DNA of 64,000 nt from Undaria pinnatifida (GCA_012845835.1 JABAKD010000011.1:13602214-13666213); one strand, 5' to 3'. Positions 52,736 through 64,000 are shown, counted from the first letter of the stretch. Numbers and translations are program-made. Notes: a model not told the origin generated them from the sequence alone.

Positions 52736-53231
52736 CAAGCCAGGTTTTTGGTATATATATAAGGTACAAAGCTCCTAACCGCCTTAGGACCCTACGAAAA
52801 AATTGTCGATGTAACCTCTCTACCCTCCTATAGCGTTCGTCTGACGCATGTACGCGTCGGCAGCAAATAATGCAAGAGCAATAACATTTTGCGTGATGTA
52901 TGATATCAGCGGATGGTATATATGTTAGTCCTGCGCGCTTGTGAGTTTTTCCTTTTTTCTTGCCTTTGGTTTTTGTTTTTGGAGTCCGTTGGTTCTCTTC
53001 TTTTTTATTTCGATGTTTTTGTATGACGGAAGTTGAAGCTCGTGCTCCACACTGTGCTTGTCAGATAGCCAACATAACAATTACAAATATTGTTGACGGC
53101 GAGGGCCATCTACCTGTGTCGCTGTTGCTGTCGTCACCCGTCTGTCATCTGAGAGCCCAGCAAGACCAAGAACATTTTGTTGAGATTTGCGAGGCGTTTC
53201 CCACCATGGGGAATGGGGAGCTAAACATGCC

Positions 53232-53470
53232 CAAATCGAAACTATGGCGCATCCCGCATTTTGAGCAAAAAAGCAAAAAAGGCACTCCCGGCAAAGAGAA
53301 GACCCGACCACGATCGACCCCGACCCCGGCAGGGTCGGGAGAGTCGAGCAAGCAGAGAAAACTCCAGGAAACAGCGCGCCGAGGGGTGGACTTCGGCTCG
53401 AATTATCTCGAAGACAACTCAAAACCTAGTCCATAAATCGGAGCCTTCGGCCGCTCTCGTGCCAGGGCCA
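53232..53470 (+). mobile_element. interspersed repeat with conserved reading frame (copy 3)
   Basis: Plus-strand copy of the repeat at 22655-22872, with the best preserved frame: GESSKQRKLQETARRGVDF then YLEDNSKP. See that entry for what it might be. Confidence 0.55.
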
Positions 53471-53833
53471 ACATATATTTATACATTAATTTATACCTGG
53501 TAGAAATATGGTTTACCAACCATTGTACGTACCTGGTAGAAGATATAACACCTCCCTCCCGCCCACCCGCCGTCGAATAATTGAAAATATCAATCAAGTA
53601 TCTACACTACACTACTTGTAGCCTCCGCTTGTTGAAAAAACGAGAAAGGGATCTCGTGCCCGCAGTTCTTATAATAGAGAATGGTTGATGACTGATGATG
53701 GATGATTGATGATTGATGTTGCCACGTAATGTTTCATAACAACAACATATGGGAGGAGCGTCCTCCTCCGATCACAGTAGTACCAAGCAGGGCTTTTACC
53801 AGTTAGCTGTTCAAGAAAATGGTTGAGGTCTGG

Positions 53834-54370
53834 ATCAAGGCTACGGTAGGGGGGAAACCCCAATTTTCACTCCCCGGTCAAAGCCAAAAAAGGGCATAGT
53901 ACTAGAGGTACACCCTTTTTTTGCTTTTTTTTGTACCCTTTTTTGGCTTTGACCCAGGAAGCCAAAGTTGGGGGTACCCCCCTACCGTAGCCTTGATCTA
54001 AAAAGGTACACCCTTTGTTGGCTTTAACCCGGGAGTGAAAATTGGGGGTACCCCCCTACCGTAGCCTTGATCTAAAGAGGTATACCCTTTATTGGCTTCG
54101 ACCCAGGGAGTGAAAATTGGGGGTACCCCCCTACCCTAGCCTTGATCTAAAAAGGTATACCCTTTGTTGGCTTTGACCCGGGAGTGAAAATTTGGGGTAC
54201 CCCCCTACCGTAGCCTTGATCTAAAGAGGTATACCCTTTATTGGCTTTGACCCGGGAATGAAAATTGGGGGTACCCCCCTACCCTAGCCTTGATCTAAAA
54301 AGGTATACCCTTTTTTGGCTTTGACCCGGGAGTGAAAATTGAGGGTACTCCCCTACCGTAGCCTTGATCG
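53834..54370 (+). repeat. 74-bp tandem array grown from a palindromic element
   Basis: CCTTGATCTA recurs at 53991, 54065, 54140, 54214 and 54288, and CCTTGATC at 54362, giving a 74-75 bp period. Each unit holds GGTATACCCTTT, TTGGCTTTGACCCGGGAGTG and GGGGGTACCCCCCTACC. The first unit (53834-53900) is in the opposite orientation (GATCAAGGCTACGGTAGGGG), so the array begins with an inverted repeat. Confidence 0.85.
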
Positions 54371-54763
54371 TTGCCGTGTTCCGTGGTCAAGACGAAGGGG
54401 GTTGTCCCTTTTTTTTCGCTTTCTTTTCTTCATCCCATTTATCATCCTCGCACCACTTACTCTCTCGCCCTCCCTCCCGGCAGTAACTCACATCCGGGGT
54501 CTCACATAGCGGGCCCTCGTCGCCCCTCCCCACTACGGCACACGCGCCTTCATCTTCATCGCGAGAATAATTCAGCGTTTTCGATTCCTCTTCGACTCGC
54601 GTCGAATTGTGTGCATTGATTTGTTAATTTCATGTTTAATAGAAACCACTTACTGGAGCGGCCTCCTCCGACCACAGTATAGAGCTTTTTTACCACGTGT
54701 TGGAGAAAATCGTTGAGGTTGCCGTGTTCGAGACGGAGGGGATTGTCCCTGCATTGGTTGATT

Positions 54764-54808
54764 TAGGGCTAGGGCTAGCTAGGGCTAGGGCTAAGGCTAG
54801 GGCTAGGT
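54764..54808 (+). repeat. GGGCTA hexamer run
   Basis: About seven units of GGGCTA or close variants (AGGGCTAGGGCTAGCTAGGG). Telomere-like in form but too short and too diverged to be a telomere. Confidence 0.75.
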
Positions 54809-56807
54809 ATAATTCAAAACACATGTCAACCATTTTGTTGAACGGGTGGTTTGGCACCCTCTCTCTAAGGTACCCTCTCTGATGGTGCCGGCCTTGTGTT
54901 TTGGTCTTGGATAGATCTGGCCGAGGCCGAAAGTCACTGCTTGCTGCGTATTTGGATGTGTGGACAAGGAGGCGCATCCATTAACCTCCCTCGCGTCAAC
55001 CGAGGGGGTATCTCCACACCGCCCCCTCGCTCGTGCACTTCTAGTCCATTTTTGCTAAGGATGCACGAGGTGCGTAAGTGACGTAGAGGCAATATTTTCG
55101 AGAAGGAATTGTATTGGCAGGCGGAGTCTATAGACTGGGGAACGGACGTGTGTGGCCTTCTCTGGCACTGCTTACGTTATGTACAATGGAACCCCCGGGC
55201 GTTGGTGAATGTGTCTTCTTGGTTGGCATGTACGTGTGATCAGATGTTGGGAGTATCTATGTATACCCTGGCCTTCACAACCCCCCCCCTCCTTCGTGGG
55301 CCTCAAGTCCATCTTCTCCTCCTCCTCCTCTTCCTCCTCCTCCTCCTCCTCCTCCTCCGCGTCCTCCTCGTCCTCCTCCTCCTCCTCCTCCTCCTCCTCC
55401 TCCTGCTCTCCACATTCGTCCCCGTTTCTGCCTTGTCGCCGTACTTCATGTACCTCTTCTTCATAGGTCTATCGTAGCAAACGACGCGTGCTGCGATAGA
55501 CCCACGTAACATTTTTTTTTTCCCCTTTTTTTGTTTTTGTTTTCGTTTTTTTTGTTTTTGTTTTTTGTTTTTGTTTTTGTTTTTTTGACGGAGCTCCCTG
55601 AATCAAAATCGTGCGAAAATTTCGTCATTCTTGTTTTGCCATCTGCCTTTTTGGAATGCATAGGCCAAGGGACGGTTTGGTTTGCTCATCTAGCTGCGCC
55701 TTCAGTTTAGTCTGCAGTATTAACAAGCCACGTTTAGGGGGGGGGGTGAGGTATACCAACCATTGTTTTTATCAAGCCACCACCCTCAGAAGAAGGCGAA
55801 AACAATGTTGGATGCGCCGAGGCTCCGCAAGCGTGCAACTTTCGATTATTACAAAAAAAATTGTGAGTATAATTGTGGTAGGGATAGGGTAAACACAAGT
55901 GTGGGTCGGGTTGCGCAACAGAATGTCTTCGAAGTCACGTTTCGGGTGGTTTGTGAGATTTCGAGCTCAAGCCTCGCGTTAGGAGTTGAGAATTTTCCAA
56001 AGGCTTTTCTTCGCGGATCATGACCCGACTCACCGATCATGCCAGTAGATTGTCAACACCTCGCGGGACGAGTGCGGTTGGGTCAGGGGGTGTTGGAAGA
56101 CGGGACGGGTCGGGTCGGGTCGGGTCGGGTCAGAAGATTTTCAAGTCTCTCGGGTCGGGGCGGGTTACCCTTACTCGACCTGGCCCGTGAAAAGCCGTGG
56201 AAATTTCTGTTACACCCCCTAAGGTGGGATGTCTCGCAGTCAGGTACAGGGTCATTCGTCCGAGTGGCTCAATTTCGGTCGTGGAAATGTAGCCTCGGTC
56301 CGATATCGGGTACTTCCGCCTCGTCAGCTGGAAAGACGTCACCCCTATCTCAGCGGCAATTGGACTGCAATACAGACACACCACACTTGGGTACGCGCGT
56401 GTAACAGGTGCTATACCATGCTTAAGACCACCCGGATGAAGAGTGGTCAGGAGACAAGGCCAGGAAAATCGGCTTGTCGCGAGAAAAAAAAACACCTTAG
56501 GAATGAGTGTCCGAGGTCATTTTGTTTTCGGCTGAAGAAAAAGAAGATAGGAGTCATGCCACCCGGTACGGGTTAGCTAAATGTCTCCGACCTTTCGGCC
56601 TTTCTGACCCTCTGACCTTCTGATTGGTTGAGTCGTTGAAACTCCTCTAACGTGGAACTATCTGCTTAGCACGGTAACACGGCAACTTTATGAGTATACT
56701 TGGAAGTATGCTGTTTTGTTTGTATTAGTATTGTTAATAGGACTAACGCACGGAAGTGTTGGTCGGGCTGCGCGAACGAAAAAGTCTTCCGAGAAGTCAT
56801 GTTTCGG
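54809..56807. other. intergenic stretch: trinucleotide and T/G runs, GGGTC repeat
   Basis: CTC/TCC trinucleotide run at 55315-55412, TTTTTG run at 55520-55590, and the second GGGTC repeat at 56015-56200. The minus strand of the trinucleotide run reads as poly-Glu or poly-Arg; without splice support I do not call an exon. Nothing else recognised. Confidence 0.5.
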
Positions 56808-57080
56808 GTGATGATGGATGGTTGATGGATGGTTGATGGATGATGATGGATGATGATGGATGATGATGGATGATGATGGATGATGATGGATGATAATGGA
56901 TGATAATGGATGATGATGGATGATGATGGATGATGATGGATGATAATGGATGATAATGGATGATAATGGATGATAATGGATGATAATGGATGACATGATG
57001 GAGGATGATGGATGATGGATGATGGATGATGGATGATGATGATGATGATGTTGATGGATGATGTTGATGTTGATCTCCTC
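56808..57080 (+). repeat. GATGATGGAT / GATAATGGAT microsatellite
   Basis: About 270 bp of GATG, GATGG and GATAATGG units. The His/Pro/Ser frames on the minus strand are artefacts of the repeat. Confidence 0.9.
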
Positions 57081-57406
57081 CTCATGTTGAGAGCTAAAGA
57101 AATTTATCAGAATATGCTGCACCCCTAGCGTGGGATTAGTGAAACTAAAACTGTTAATACGGGATCGTTTTATTTGTGGCTGTGTATATTAAAATATGAT
57201 ACCACAGACCAATAGAGATAAGACCACCTAAAATGGCGAATCATGGGGGGTGGTCTTAAAGCGGGTATACCACTCGTACTAGGTTCTGGCGTAGACCTCT
57301 CTGGCCCAATGGGAGACCGAATGAGAAGGAGCTTGCGGGAGGATAGAGATACACGGGGGGCCAGGAAAGAAATGATGGTGGGCATCGTTCCCGAATCTTC
57401 GTTGAA

Positions 57407-57748
57407 ATGAGGTCTCGGCACAGAGGGGGACCAGGCCCCAAGGTCCCCGGAGGTCGACATGCTGGCTGCGCTCACGACGTGGTCATGACAGACTCGAGAA
57501 AAGCCCAACAGAAGTTGGGCAAGCTGGTCTACCAGGGCCGCCACGCCGTGCACTCAGCTTATTTGCACCAGCTGCCGGAGACGGTACGCCCGCTGGGACC
57601 AGACGAACTCCTGGCGGGAAAGCATACCAAGGGGCACTCGCCACGGTTCGCTACAGAGATCTGCAGGGGGCAGAAAGCATACCAAGGGGAACTCGCCACG
57701 GTTCGCTACAGAGGTCTGCAGGGGGCAGGAGCCGCCGCGTATGCCTGA
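57407..57748 (+). other. coding-like segment with a 54-bp tandem duplication
   Basis: One frame stays open and has ordinary composition (RKAQQKLGKLVYQGRHAVHS then LPETVRPLGPDELLAG), ending TGA 57746. Inside it AAAGCATACCAAGGGG(C/A)ACTC to CTGCAGGGGGCAG is repeated once, about 54 bp apart (57618-57728), in frame. The minus strand is also open over 57170-57553. I recognise no domain. A transposon fragment is as likely as a host exon. Confidence 0.3.
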
Positions 57749-58944
57749 GTGTGCGGCCAACGGACTTGCTACGTGTTACAAGACCGCAAATAGTTCGTCG
57801 GTCTTGGAAGGAGGTTCAATGAGACCGACGAGCACATCTCGCGACGAGGTGCTCCTGCTGCGATGCTGTTGATGTGGACACGCGACACGCATGCACGCAT
57901 GCAAGCATGCATCTATCCCAAAACAGGGGGGTCGGACGAAAGCAAAGGTAGCAGGAGGTCACCTTTGGGATCTCTTTTTTGCAAGGGACTTGGGTGTACT
58001 ACTCCCCCCGCGAGTGGCCCCCGTGCCTCCTTGCGGTCTTGAGCTTTGGTGCTGCTTTAGTTTTGCGATATGAATCTGCAATGGAATGGTTGATAACCAT
58101 GGTTGGTAACCATGCTACGATAGAGGTAACGCTTTTTTTTTTTCTGAACGACGGGGATCATTAACCCAAACTCGTCGGAAAAAAAAAAAAGTCATTTTTC
58201 TGCATGGTTCTCGTTGTGTACCTACGTAGGCTATGGGGTATTTTATCCGGTATGTACGTAGCAGTTTTTTTTGTTCCTTCTCGAAATCAGTTTTTTGAGA
58301 GGGGTCTTAAGCTCCCAAAATTGAGGAACCTTGAAGAAAAACACAATGGTTGGTGCACCTCTGTCGTAGAAGGCGTCGCACAATAATGGCGATGCTGCGG
58401 CAAAACAAATCGCAAAAACTCGTTTTGTCGGGGTGATGTACAGAGTCGCTCGTCCGAGTGGCCCAAACCCACAGCAGCGGTGAAAAAAAGAAGGATACTG
58501 CAACACCGTACCCTTGGTCAGAAGGAGTGAGTGCAGGTGAATCAGCACCAACCAGCCGTTTGCTTCCTCCACGCGATCTCCCGCGCGCTCAAGACGCCTG
58601 GGGCTTCCTCACCAAAAAGTCGGAGGTGGGAGAGAGAAAACCCTTCTCCACGGACGGAAACCTTAGGTTAGGATGGGAACTATCGAGCAACGATTGGGGG
58701 GGGGGTAGAGCGCTTTTACTTTTCCGGCCAGCACGGTTCTGACCGGTGGAGCTAACAACTCAATAGATAGACTTTCGGAAATCCCGTTGTTTTCTTTTTC
58801 AGTATTTTCCGCTGCAAACGATTGTTGTTACGGCTAGAGTGGGATTTCTTTCAACTAAAATGTTTTCTGCGTGACCGGGTAAAAGTCTCCTCAGCCCAAG
58901 ATCCTCGGAAGTTCATAATTTGTTGTTTTTTCAATACACGACTG

Positions 58945-59190
58945 ATTCTACGATACCCCCCCCCCCCCCTCCCCTAAAACCGGCGATTTTGTTTAACGAA
59001 CGTTTCGTGGCTGCCGCTAGACGCGAACAAGGATGCTATGAAAAAGGCATCCTCAAAACCTTTTCATGTTGGCAAAGGAAGGACCATCGGACGATGACGT
59101 AAGGGGCACCGTATTTCAGGAGGCACGGCCGGGAGCTGGTTTCAAAACCGGCTATTTCGTTAAAGAAAAGTTAAAGCTGGGGGGGCTACC
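58945..59190. mobile_element. MITE of the ATCGCCGGTTT family (copy 2, inverted)
   Basis: AAAACCGGCGATTTTGTTTA at one end and GGTTTCAAAACCGGC with CGTTAAAG at the other show the terminal inverted repeat. The element ends at GGGGGGCTACCGTAG. About 200 bp from copy 3 in the opposite sense. Confidence 0.7.
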
Positions 59191-59391
59191 GTAGTAAGAC
59201 TCACACGACGATTTTTTTTTGTAGACGGTCTAGTCCATGACGGCGTTCCTCCAACCAAAACCGTCGGAATTTTGTGATATATTGTTTTTTTTCAAAGTAG
59301 GACTAGTTTTTTTGGATGTTCGTCCGGTTACGACTTATTCATTATTATATACCTGGTATGTATTTGGAGGTAGAGCATGGAGTCGTGCTAC

Positions 59392-59625
59392 GGCGGTATC
59401 CCCCCCAACACCCTTTTCTTTAACGAAATCGCCGGTTTCAAAACCAGCTCCCGGCCGTGTCTCCTGAAATACGGTGGCCCTCGACACCCTCCCCGACGCG
59501 TCATCGTTCGATGGTTGAAGATCTTTTGTTCATAGCATCCTTCTTCGTGTCTATCAGCAGCCATGAAATGTTCGTTAAACAAAATCGCTGGTTTTGACGG
59601 GGCGGGGGGGAGGGGGCTATCGTAG
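59392..59625. mobile_element. MITE of the ATCGCCGGTTT family (copy 3)
   Basis: TTTAACGAAATCGCCGGTTT near the left end faces AAACAAAATCGCTGGTTTTG near the right end. The termini are C-rich and G-rich respectively, ending GGGGGCTATCGTAGAAT. No ORF. Confidence 0.7.
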
Positions 59626-59627
59626 AA

Positions 59628-59750
59628 TATGGTCGAATATGGTCGAATATGGTCGAATATGGTAGACTATGGTCGAACATGGCAGAACATGGTCGAATAT
59701 GGTCGAATATGGTCGAAAATGGTCGAATATGGTCGAATATTGTAGAATCG
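59628..59750 (+). repeat. 10-bp minisatellite GGTCGAATAT
   Basis: About 12 units, with GGTAGACTAT, GGTCGAACAT and GGCAGAACAT variants. It starts directly at the end of the MITE copy at 59392-59625. Confidence 0.85.
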
Positions 59751-59955
59751 GTCCATGGTAGAGGCCAAGTCAGGAGTCCCAGGAACTAACAGACGCACCT
59801 CTACGATCGCATGTGTCTGTACGAAATGTATTGCCTACTACGCCATGGGATTTATCATCTCGCAAGTCATGTTGCTCTTTGACGTCTTCTCCCAAGTCAG
59901 TTTTTGGGTGAAACAGAACTCCTCAACCGGGGAGCCTCGGGTATTGTGAGTACTA

Positions 59956-60306
59956 TTGAAAGTGCATCCCTACATTGGCATGTGCTGCGGACGTTGTCGT
60001 CGGGAGAGCAGGTCTTCGGGACCAACCGAGAATCTCGAGACAAGTTCAACCTATCTCGTAGACGTCACCCGCGCAGACCCCCAAGAGCAACTGCACATCC
60101 GAGGAGGCCGGGCTGGCCACGACGGGTCAGCTGCCTCCACCCACCTCCGGGGCCCGCAAGCGCCAACGCCAACACACCACCACTCCGAGGCCGGTAAGCG
60201 CCAACACCGTCACCCTCATACGTGGAACGAATCCTTCGACGATTCCTTCGACGATCAGACCCACAAAATTTTGCCACTTTGGCGGTGGGAAAGTCTGTCT
60301 GGGTAG
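59956..60306 (+). other. coding-like GC-rich segment, not identified
   Basis: One open frame of 116 codons (HPYIGMCCGRCRRESRSSGP, later LHIRGGRAGHDGSAASTHLR) has a donor-like GAGGCCG|GTAAGCG at about 60192. No known domain, and a second frame is open too. It is neither clearly host gene nor transposon. Confidence 0.25.
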
Positions 60307-60973
60307 CTAGGGGTAGAGGGCAGCAACTTTATCGACCATATCTGGAAAAGCGAGCGTCGTAAGGGCACAGCGCGGAGAACCAATGGCGAGAAAAGGGAGT
60401 AGTGAAACGATGCCTACTTCGAATCTCGTCTCGGTGACCACACAGGTCGCCGCTTCGCAGAGGGTGTCCCTTTGCAGAGCGTGTCCCGCCTCAAACTCCA
60501 CTCTGGGTCTCGCTAGGACAAAAGAACGAGACGTGAGGGGGATCACAGCCCCAGACCCATGGCGCGGGGAGCGAGCCCGGACGCGACTCAGGGTTTAAGA
60601 GTAGAAGGTATCTAGATGAGCATTCAATAAGAAGGACCGGCGGAGCAAGGGCGGTGTAGGAGGATTGGGCCGATGCTAAGCCGGAACTAGGTACAGAAGG
60701 GAGGTGTGATAGAGCTCGTGCACAGTAGGTTTCCTTCTTGCGCAGGTTTCGCTTGTGGTTTTGTTCATTTTGGGGACGTTTATGTGTTAGTTATCGGCGT
60801 TGAAGCTCATAATGCTGCATGTATGTGGTCGAATGGCAGCAATAACACGATGCAGTGATACTACTATCTGGTACACTCTTTGGCGTGAACCCCGCGCAAC
60901 CCTTCGGACTACCCTGCTGCTTTCGCTCTTTCTATATTCGTTCACTGCTACTAATAGTAGTACCACTAGTAGA

Positions 60974-61345
60974 TGTTATAAGGCTTAGTTTGGGTAAGCT
61001 ATTGGTTAACCAGTTGCAAGTGGTCAAACGGACTAATACCCCACTAATACCTTAACAAATGGCGTCGTCGACAGACCATGGGTTTTTGGGTCGTGGGTTC
61101 GATCCCCACATCCACCATAATAAACTTTTTCAGATTTTCCCATGGCGAACTTGAAAAATACTCTCCCCGGTATACCCAGGAAATGAAACGGCTTGGGTAT
61201 ATTGACAGGTCCGCCCGTATATCCGGCCGACCTGCTATCCCGCCGTTTCAGGCGGGGAGAGTGTTGTAAGGCTTAGTTTGGGTAAGCTATTGGTTAACCA
61301 GTTGCAAGTGGTCAAACGGGCTAATACCCCACTAATACCTTAACA
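60974..61345 (+). mobile_element. miniature LTR (TRIM-like) element with 4-bp target-site duplication
   Basis: Two 84-bp direct terminal repeats (60974-61057 and 61262-61345), TGTT...AACA, differ at two sites. TAGA flanks both sides (60970-60973, 61346-61349). A primer-site-like TGGCGTCGTCGACAG begins two bases inside, and a purine tract GGCGGGGAGAG ends at the right repeat. The 204-bp interior has a B-box-like GTGGGTTCGATCCCCAC and no protein. These are all the hallmarks of a retrotransposon reduced to its cis signals. Confidence 0.85.
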
Positions 61346-61371
61346 TAGAGGTGCTAATATTATCAACTACT

Positions 61372-61417
61372 ACTAGTTCCGCTACTACTGCTACTACTGC
61401 TGCTAATGCTACTGCTG

Positions 61418-61481
<64 letters not shown>

Positions 61482-61640
61482 CGCTACTACTACTGCTACT
61501 ACTACTGCTACTTCTACTGCTACTGCTACTGCTACTGCTACTGCTACTGCTACTGCTACTACTACTACTGCTACCACTACTACTGCTGCTACTGCTACTG
61601 CTACTGCTACTGCTACTGCTACCACTACTACTAACAATAC
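61372..61640 (+). repeat. CTA/CTG trinucleotide microsatellite
   Basis: About 270 bp of ACT and GCT triplets. Poly-Thr, poly-Leu and poly-Val frames are artefacts. Confidence 0.9.
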
Positions 61641-61984
61641 TACAGTAGTGGGACTATTACTACCACACTCCTTTGCACCGTCGCGGAAGCCAAAGCTACG
61701 GTATCAAAGATTATACATGGTATGATATATTGTACTGTATAGTGTTATATACGGCATATATACCAGACATAAGTATGATAACTAGTATTATGGTATAGAG
61801 TAGTATATGTATTGTTATACCCCCATTTCGACTACCCAATTTAGGCAAAACAGAGGTCAATGCATAGTGTGTTCCCGCAGCATATTAAACAACAACAATG
61901 AATGAGAAGAATAAGAACAAACACATTACCAAACAAAAACACAGTATATACAAACCCACCAAAAACTGCATGACCGCAAGGAAA

Positions 61985-62088
61985 TAGGGTGTTATAGGCG
62001 GTGTTATAGGCGGTGTTATAGGCGGTGTTAAAGGCGGTGTTACAGACGGTGTTACAGGCAGTGTTATAGGCGGTGCTATAGGCAGTCG
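61985..62088 (+). repeat. 12-bp minisatellite GGCGGTGTTATA
   Basis: About eight units with small changes (GGCGGTGTTAAA, GACGGTGTTACA, GGCAGTGTTATA). No other feature. Confidence 0.85.
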
Positions 62089-62394
62089 CGCGAGCGGTTC
62101 GGTGTCTCCGAGTCAGTGAAAACGGAAGACCAAACAGTGACCCTCCTGCCGGGCCTCTGTTCGGGAACGCTATCCTCATGCGTGATCAACACGATAACCC
62201 CCCTCCCCCCTCCCCTGTGGCTGTCGAGCTGGGTAATGTTGTGCGGGTTGGAGAACCCCAACTCCGCGCAGGGGGAATGGAGAATGATCGCATCACGTAG
62301 TGCGAATGCTTACCCACGAGGCAGCTACATAGGAATACCCATTGTTGTCTCTGGAGTGGCCACACCAGAAAACAGAGTAAGTCATTGGCGCGCT

Positions 62395-62630
62395 GTCATC
62401 CATAAGCAAGAAAGTAGGCACAAGGTGCCGAAGTCCGTCTTACGAGCGGTTCTTGGAAGGATGCGGTTCACCCTTCATGCGACTCGCCGAATACCTCACG
62501 ACGCCTCGCGCTTGGTGCAAAAGCAATGTCTGCCTGGTGGGTGAAAACCCGACGTGCTCCGTCCCGGCATGGTAGGGATGCGAGGGTCTATGGTCATACG
62601 ACAACGGTCATGCACAAACTGAGTACATCT
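62395..62630 (+). repeat. 235-bp direct repeat, copy 1 (pair at 62925-63150)
   Basis: GCTGTCATCCA, GTAGGCACAAGGTGC, TTCATGCGACTCGCCGAA, ATGTCTGCCTGGTGGGTGAA and CCCGTCCCGGCATGG-type blocks recur in order in the second copy, which is clearly diverged. No conserved protein frame across both copies. Confidence 0.65.
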
Positions 62631-62924
62631 CCACCCCCTTTCTAACCCTCCGCGAGAAAACGATCCCCACCCAAGGACGTAAATGGTGGCCACAGATGGT
62701 CCACAGGAAGGAGATAAGACGATTAGCAAAAGTTTTCATGTGCCATATGGGAGAAAATGTTTGAGCGTCGATTTGTTAGAGTTGTCTCTAGTGAGGGGTA
62801 GAAATGGGAGTGTTCTCCTTGTGTCGAAAGGTATGCGTGGGCAATGGTCCTTCGACTATGGCAAGCAACAAAATGAGTAACACCCCCCCAAAAAAAAAGC
62901 GGGCCATTAGAAGCTGTCATCCAA

Positions 62925-63150
62925 AAATATGCAAGAAGGTACGCACAAGGTGCGGGATTCCACCTCACATGTGGTTCTTAGTAGGGTTTCATGCGACTTG
63001 CCGAACGCCTTGAGGCGCTTCGAGCTTGGTTCATGCGATGTCTGCCTGGTCGGTGAAAACCCGACGTGACTCCGTCCCGGCATGGTAGGAATGCCAAAGG
63101 GTACTACGGTCACACGACTACGGCCATGCGTGAAACGAGCACACACACCC
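62925..63150 (+). repeat. 235-bp direct repeat, copy 2
   Basis: See copy 1. Shared landmarks: TTTCATGCGACTTGCCGAAC, CTGCCTGGTCGGTGAAAACC, TCCGTCCCGGCATGGTAGG. Confidence 0.65.
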
Positions 63151-63594
63151 CACCCCACCTCCCTCCACTACTCCCTCGTCTATGTCATCACCGCTACCGC
63201 CGTCTCCTCTCGAGGATGTTGCCTTACCGCTACCTAAAGCGCTGTGACGCTGTGACTGAGGTAGCCCTTTTTTTGTCCGAAAAAGTGTTCCGAATGACGG
63301 GGCTTCTTAACCAACCATCTTAACCCCCGAAAAAAACAAAACAAAAACAAAAAAAAACGTCCGAATTTCGTTTTTTTTTCTTGTTTTGTACCTGGTAGTG
63401 TGTTCAATATTCGGTTGTTCGAATACTTGTCGTACCGCTGGCAGGAGTGGTAGTTTAGTTAGAAAAAGTTTTTTTTTTTTTCTTGTTTGCTCAAGCCATG
63501 GCATCGTTCATCACAAAAAAGAAAAAAAAAAAAGTTTAGTTTTCCCCAAAATCGGTTTGTTGGGAGAGGCACACAGACCCCCACCTGAGGAATC

Positions 63595-63775
63595 CACTAG
63601 AAGGCGGTATAAGGCGGTCTGAGTAAGGCGGTATACCGATACAAGGCGGTCAAAATCGCTCGGCGTGACTATCAATAGGTAATTGCACTCATATCCTGGA
63701 ATTGGTAAGGCGGTTTCCCCCCATAATAAGGCGGTCATATTGCTCTCTATACCATACCACACCACCGCCGCCACT
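63595..63775 (+). repeat. interspersed repeat with recurring AAGGCGGT, copy 3
   Basis: Six AAGGCGGT motifs around TATCAATAGGTAATTGCACTC. The reverse complement of the copy at 17385-17565 aligns along its length, including the TTGCTCTCTATACC-type end. Confidence 0.65.
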
Positions 63776-64000
63776 GGGGGACCCCACCCCTGCTGTGTAA
63801 AGAAATCGAAATCCAGATGATCGGCTTCCCGTCTTTTTCTCCTCATCACCCGACTCCGGCACCCCTTTCAGCGGCGTTGATGCTGTTACGGAGGGCTCTA
63901 CGTAGCTAATTCAGCCGTGCACGAATAAGACATGCGACGTTAGGTCTGTTCTCTCATGATACCACAGGGCATGCCATGCCAAGGATGCTTCATATATATG

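Noticed and set aside
53834-54370. CRISPR-like regular array
   Set aside because: The units are contiguous 74-bp tandem copies without unique spacers, and the genome is eukaryotic.
55303-55512. Possible minus-strand exon with KKRYMKYGDKAETGTNVES followed by poly-Arg (or poly-Glu in another frame)
   Set aside because: The sequence before the triplet run looks protein-like, but there is no splice partner and no family I recognise; three frames are open.
61060-61120. Candidate tRNA gene inside the miniature LTR element
   Set aside because: Only the T-arm/B-box part is convincing; no acceptor stem closes it.

Overview
This window is nuclear DNA from a eukaryote with an intron-rich, repeat-rich genome. 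Coding sequence is carried by short exons (46 to 904 nt) with GT-AG introns, separated by introns of up to 16 kb full of retroelements, fold-back elements, minisatellites and homopolymers. An AKT/SGK/S6K-type AGC kinase next to a fungal-type Zn2Cys6 regulator, together with the exon/intron style and a decayed transposon protein that resembles ones I associate with brown algae, makes a stramenopile, probably a brown alga, my best guess. That placement is inference. No bacterial gene organisation, CRISPR array or organellar gene is present.

Region by region. 1-8411 (+): the 3' part of an AGC-family Ser/Thr kinase gene. It enters at the last 19 nt of its catalytic-loop exon and ends at a stop codon. 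All seven exon pieces join in phase to 271 codons, running from before DFG to the hydrophobic motif. Its first visible intron contains four decayed copies of the catalytic-loop exon and one decayed copy of the DFG exon inside a GTTGGC/GTTGGT minisatellite. 8412-18500: no gene seen; MITEs, SINEs and minisatellites. 18562-19124 (+): a frameshifted KAPK-rich, linker-histone-tail-like repeat. 19183-47079 (-): a 12-exon gene for a 921-residue Zn2Cys6 binuclear-cluster transcription factor with a fungal-TF-like middle region. All splice phases agree and the total is 2766 nt. It spans 28 kb, and one 16.0 kb intron separates the DNA-binding exons from the rest. 47080-64000: no confident host gene; tRNA-derived SINE, a broken transposon ORF on the minus strand (about 51.4-52.4 kb), a 74-bp tandem array, MITEs, microsatellites, and a very small LTR (TRIM-like) element.

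The two genes are both regulatory (a PDK1-type-activated kinase and a DNA-binding regulator), but nothing in the sequence shows that they act together. The window is most informative about how introns grow: exon duplication and decay inside the kinase, and several separate mobile-element families inside the transcription-factor introns. Some of these families leave clear target-site duplications.
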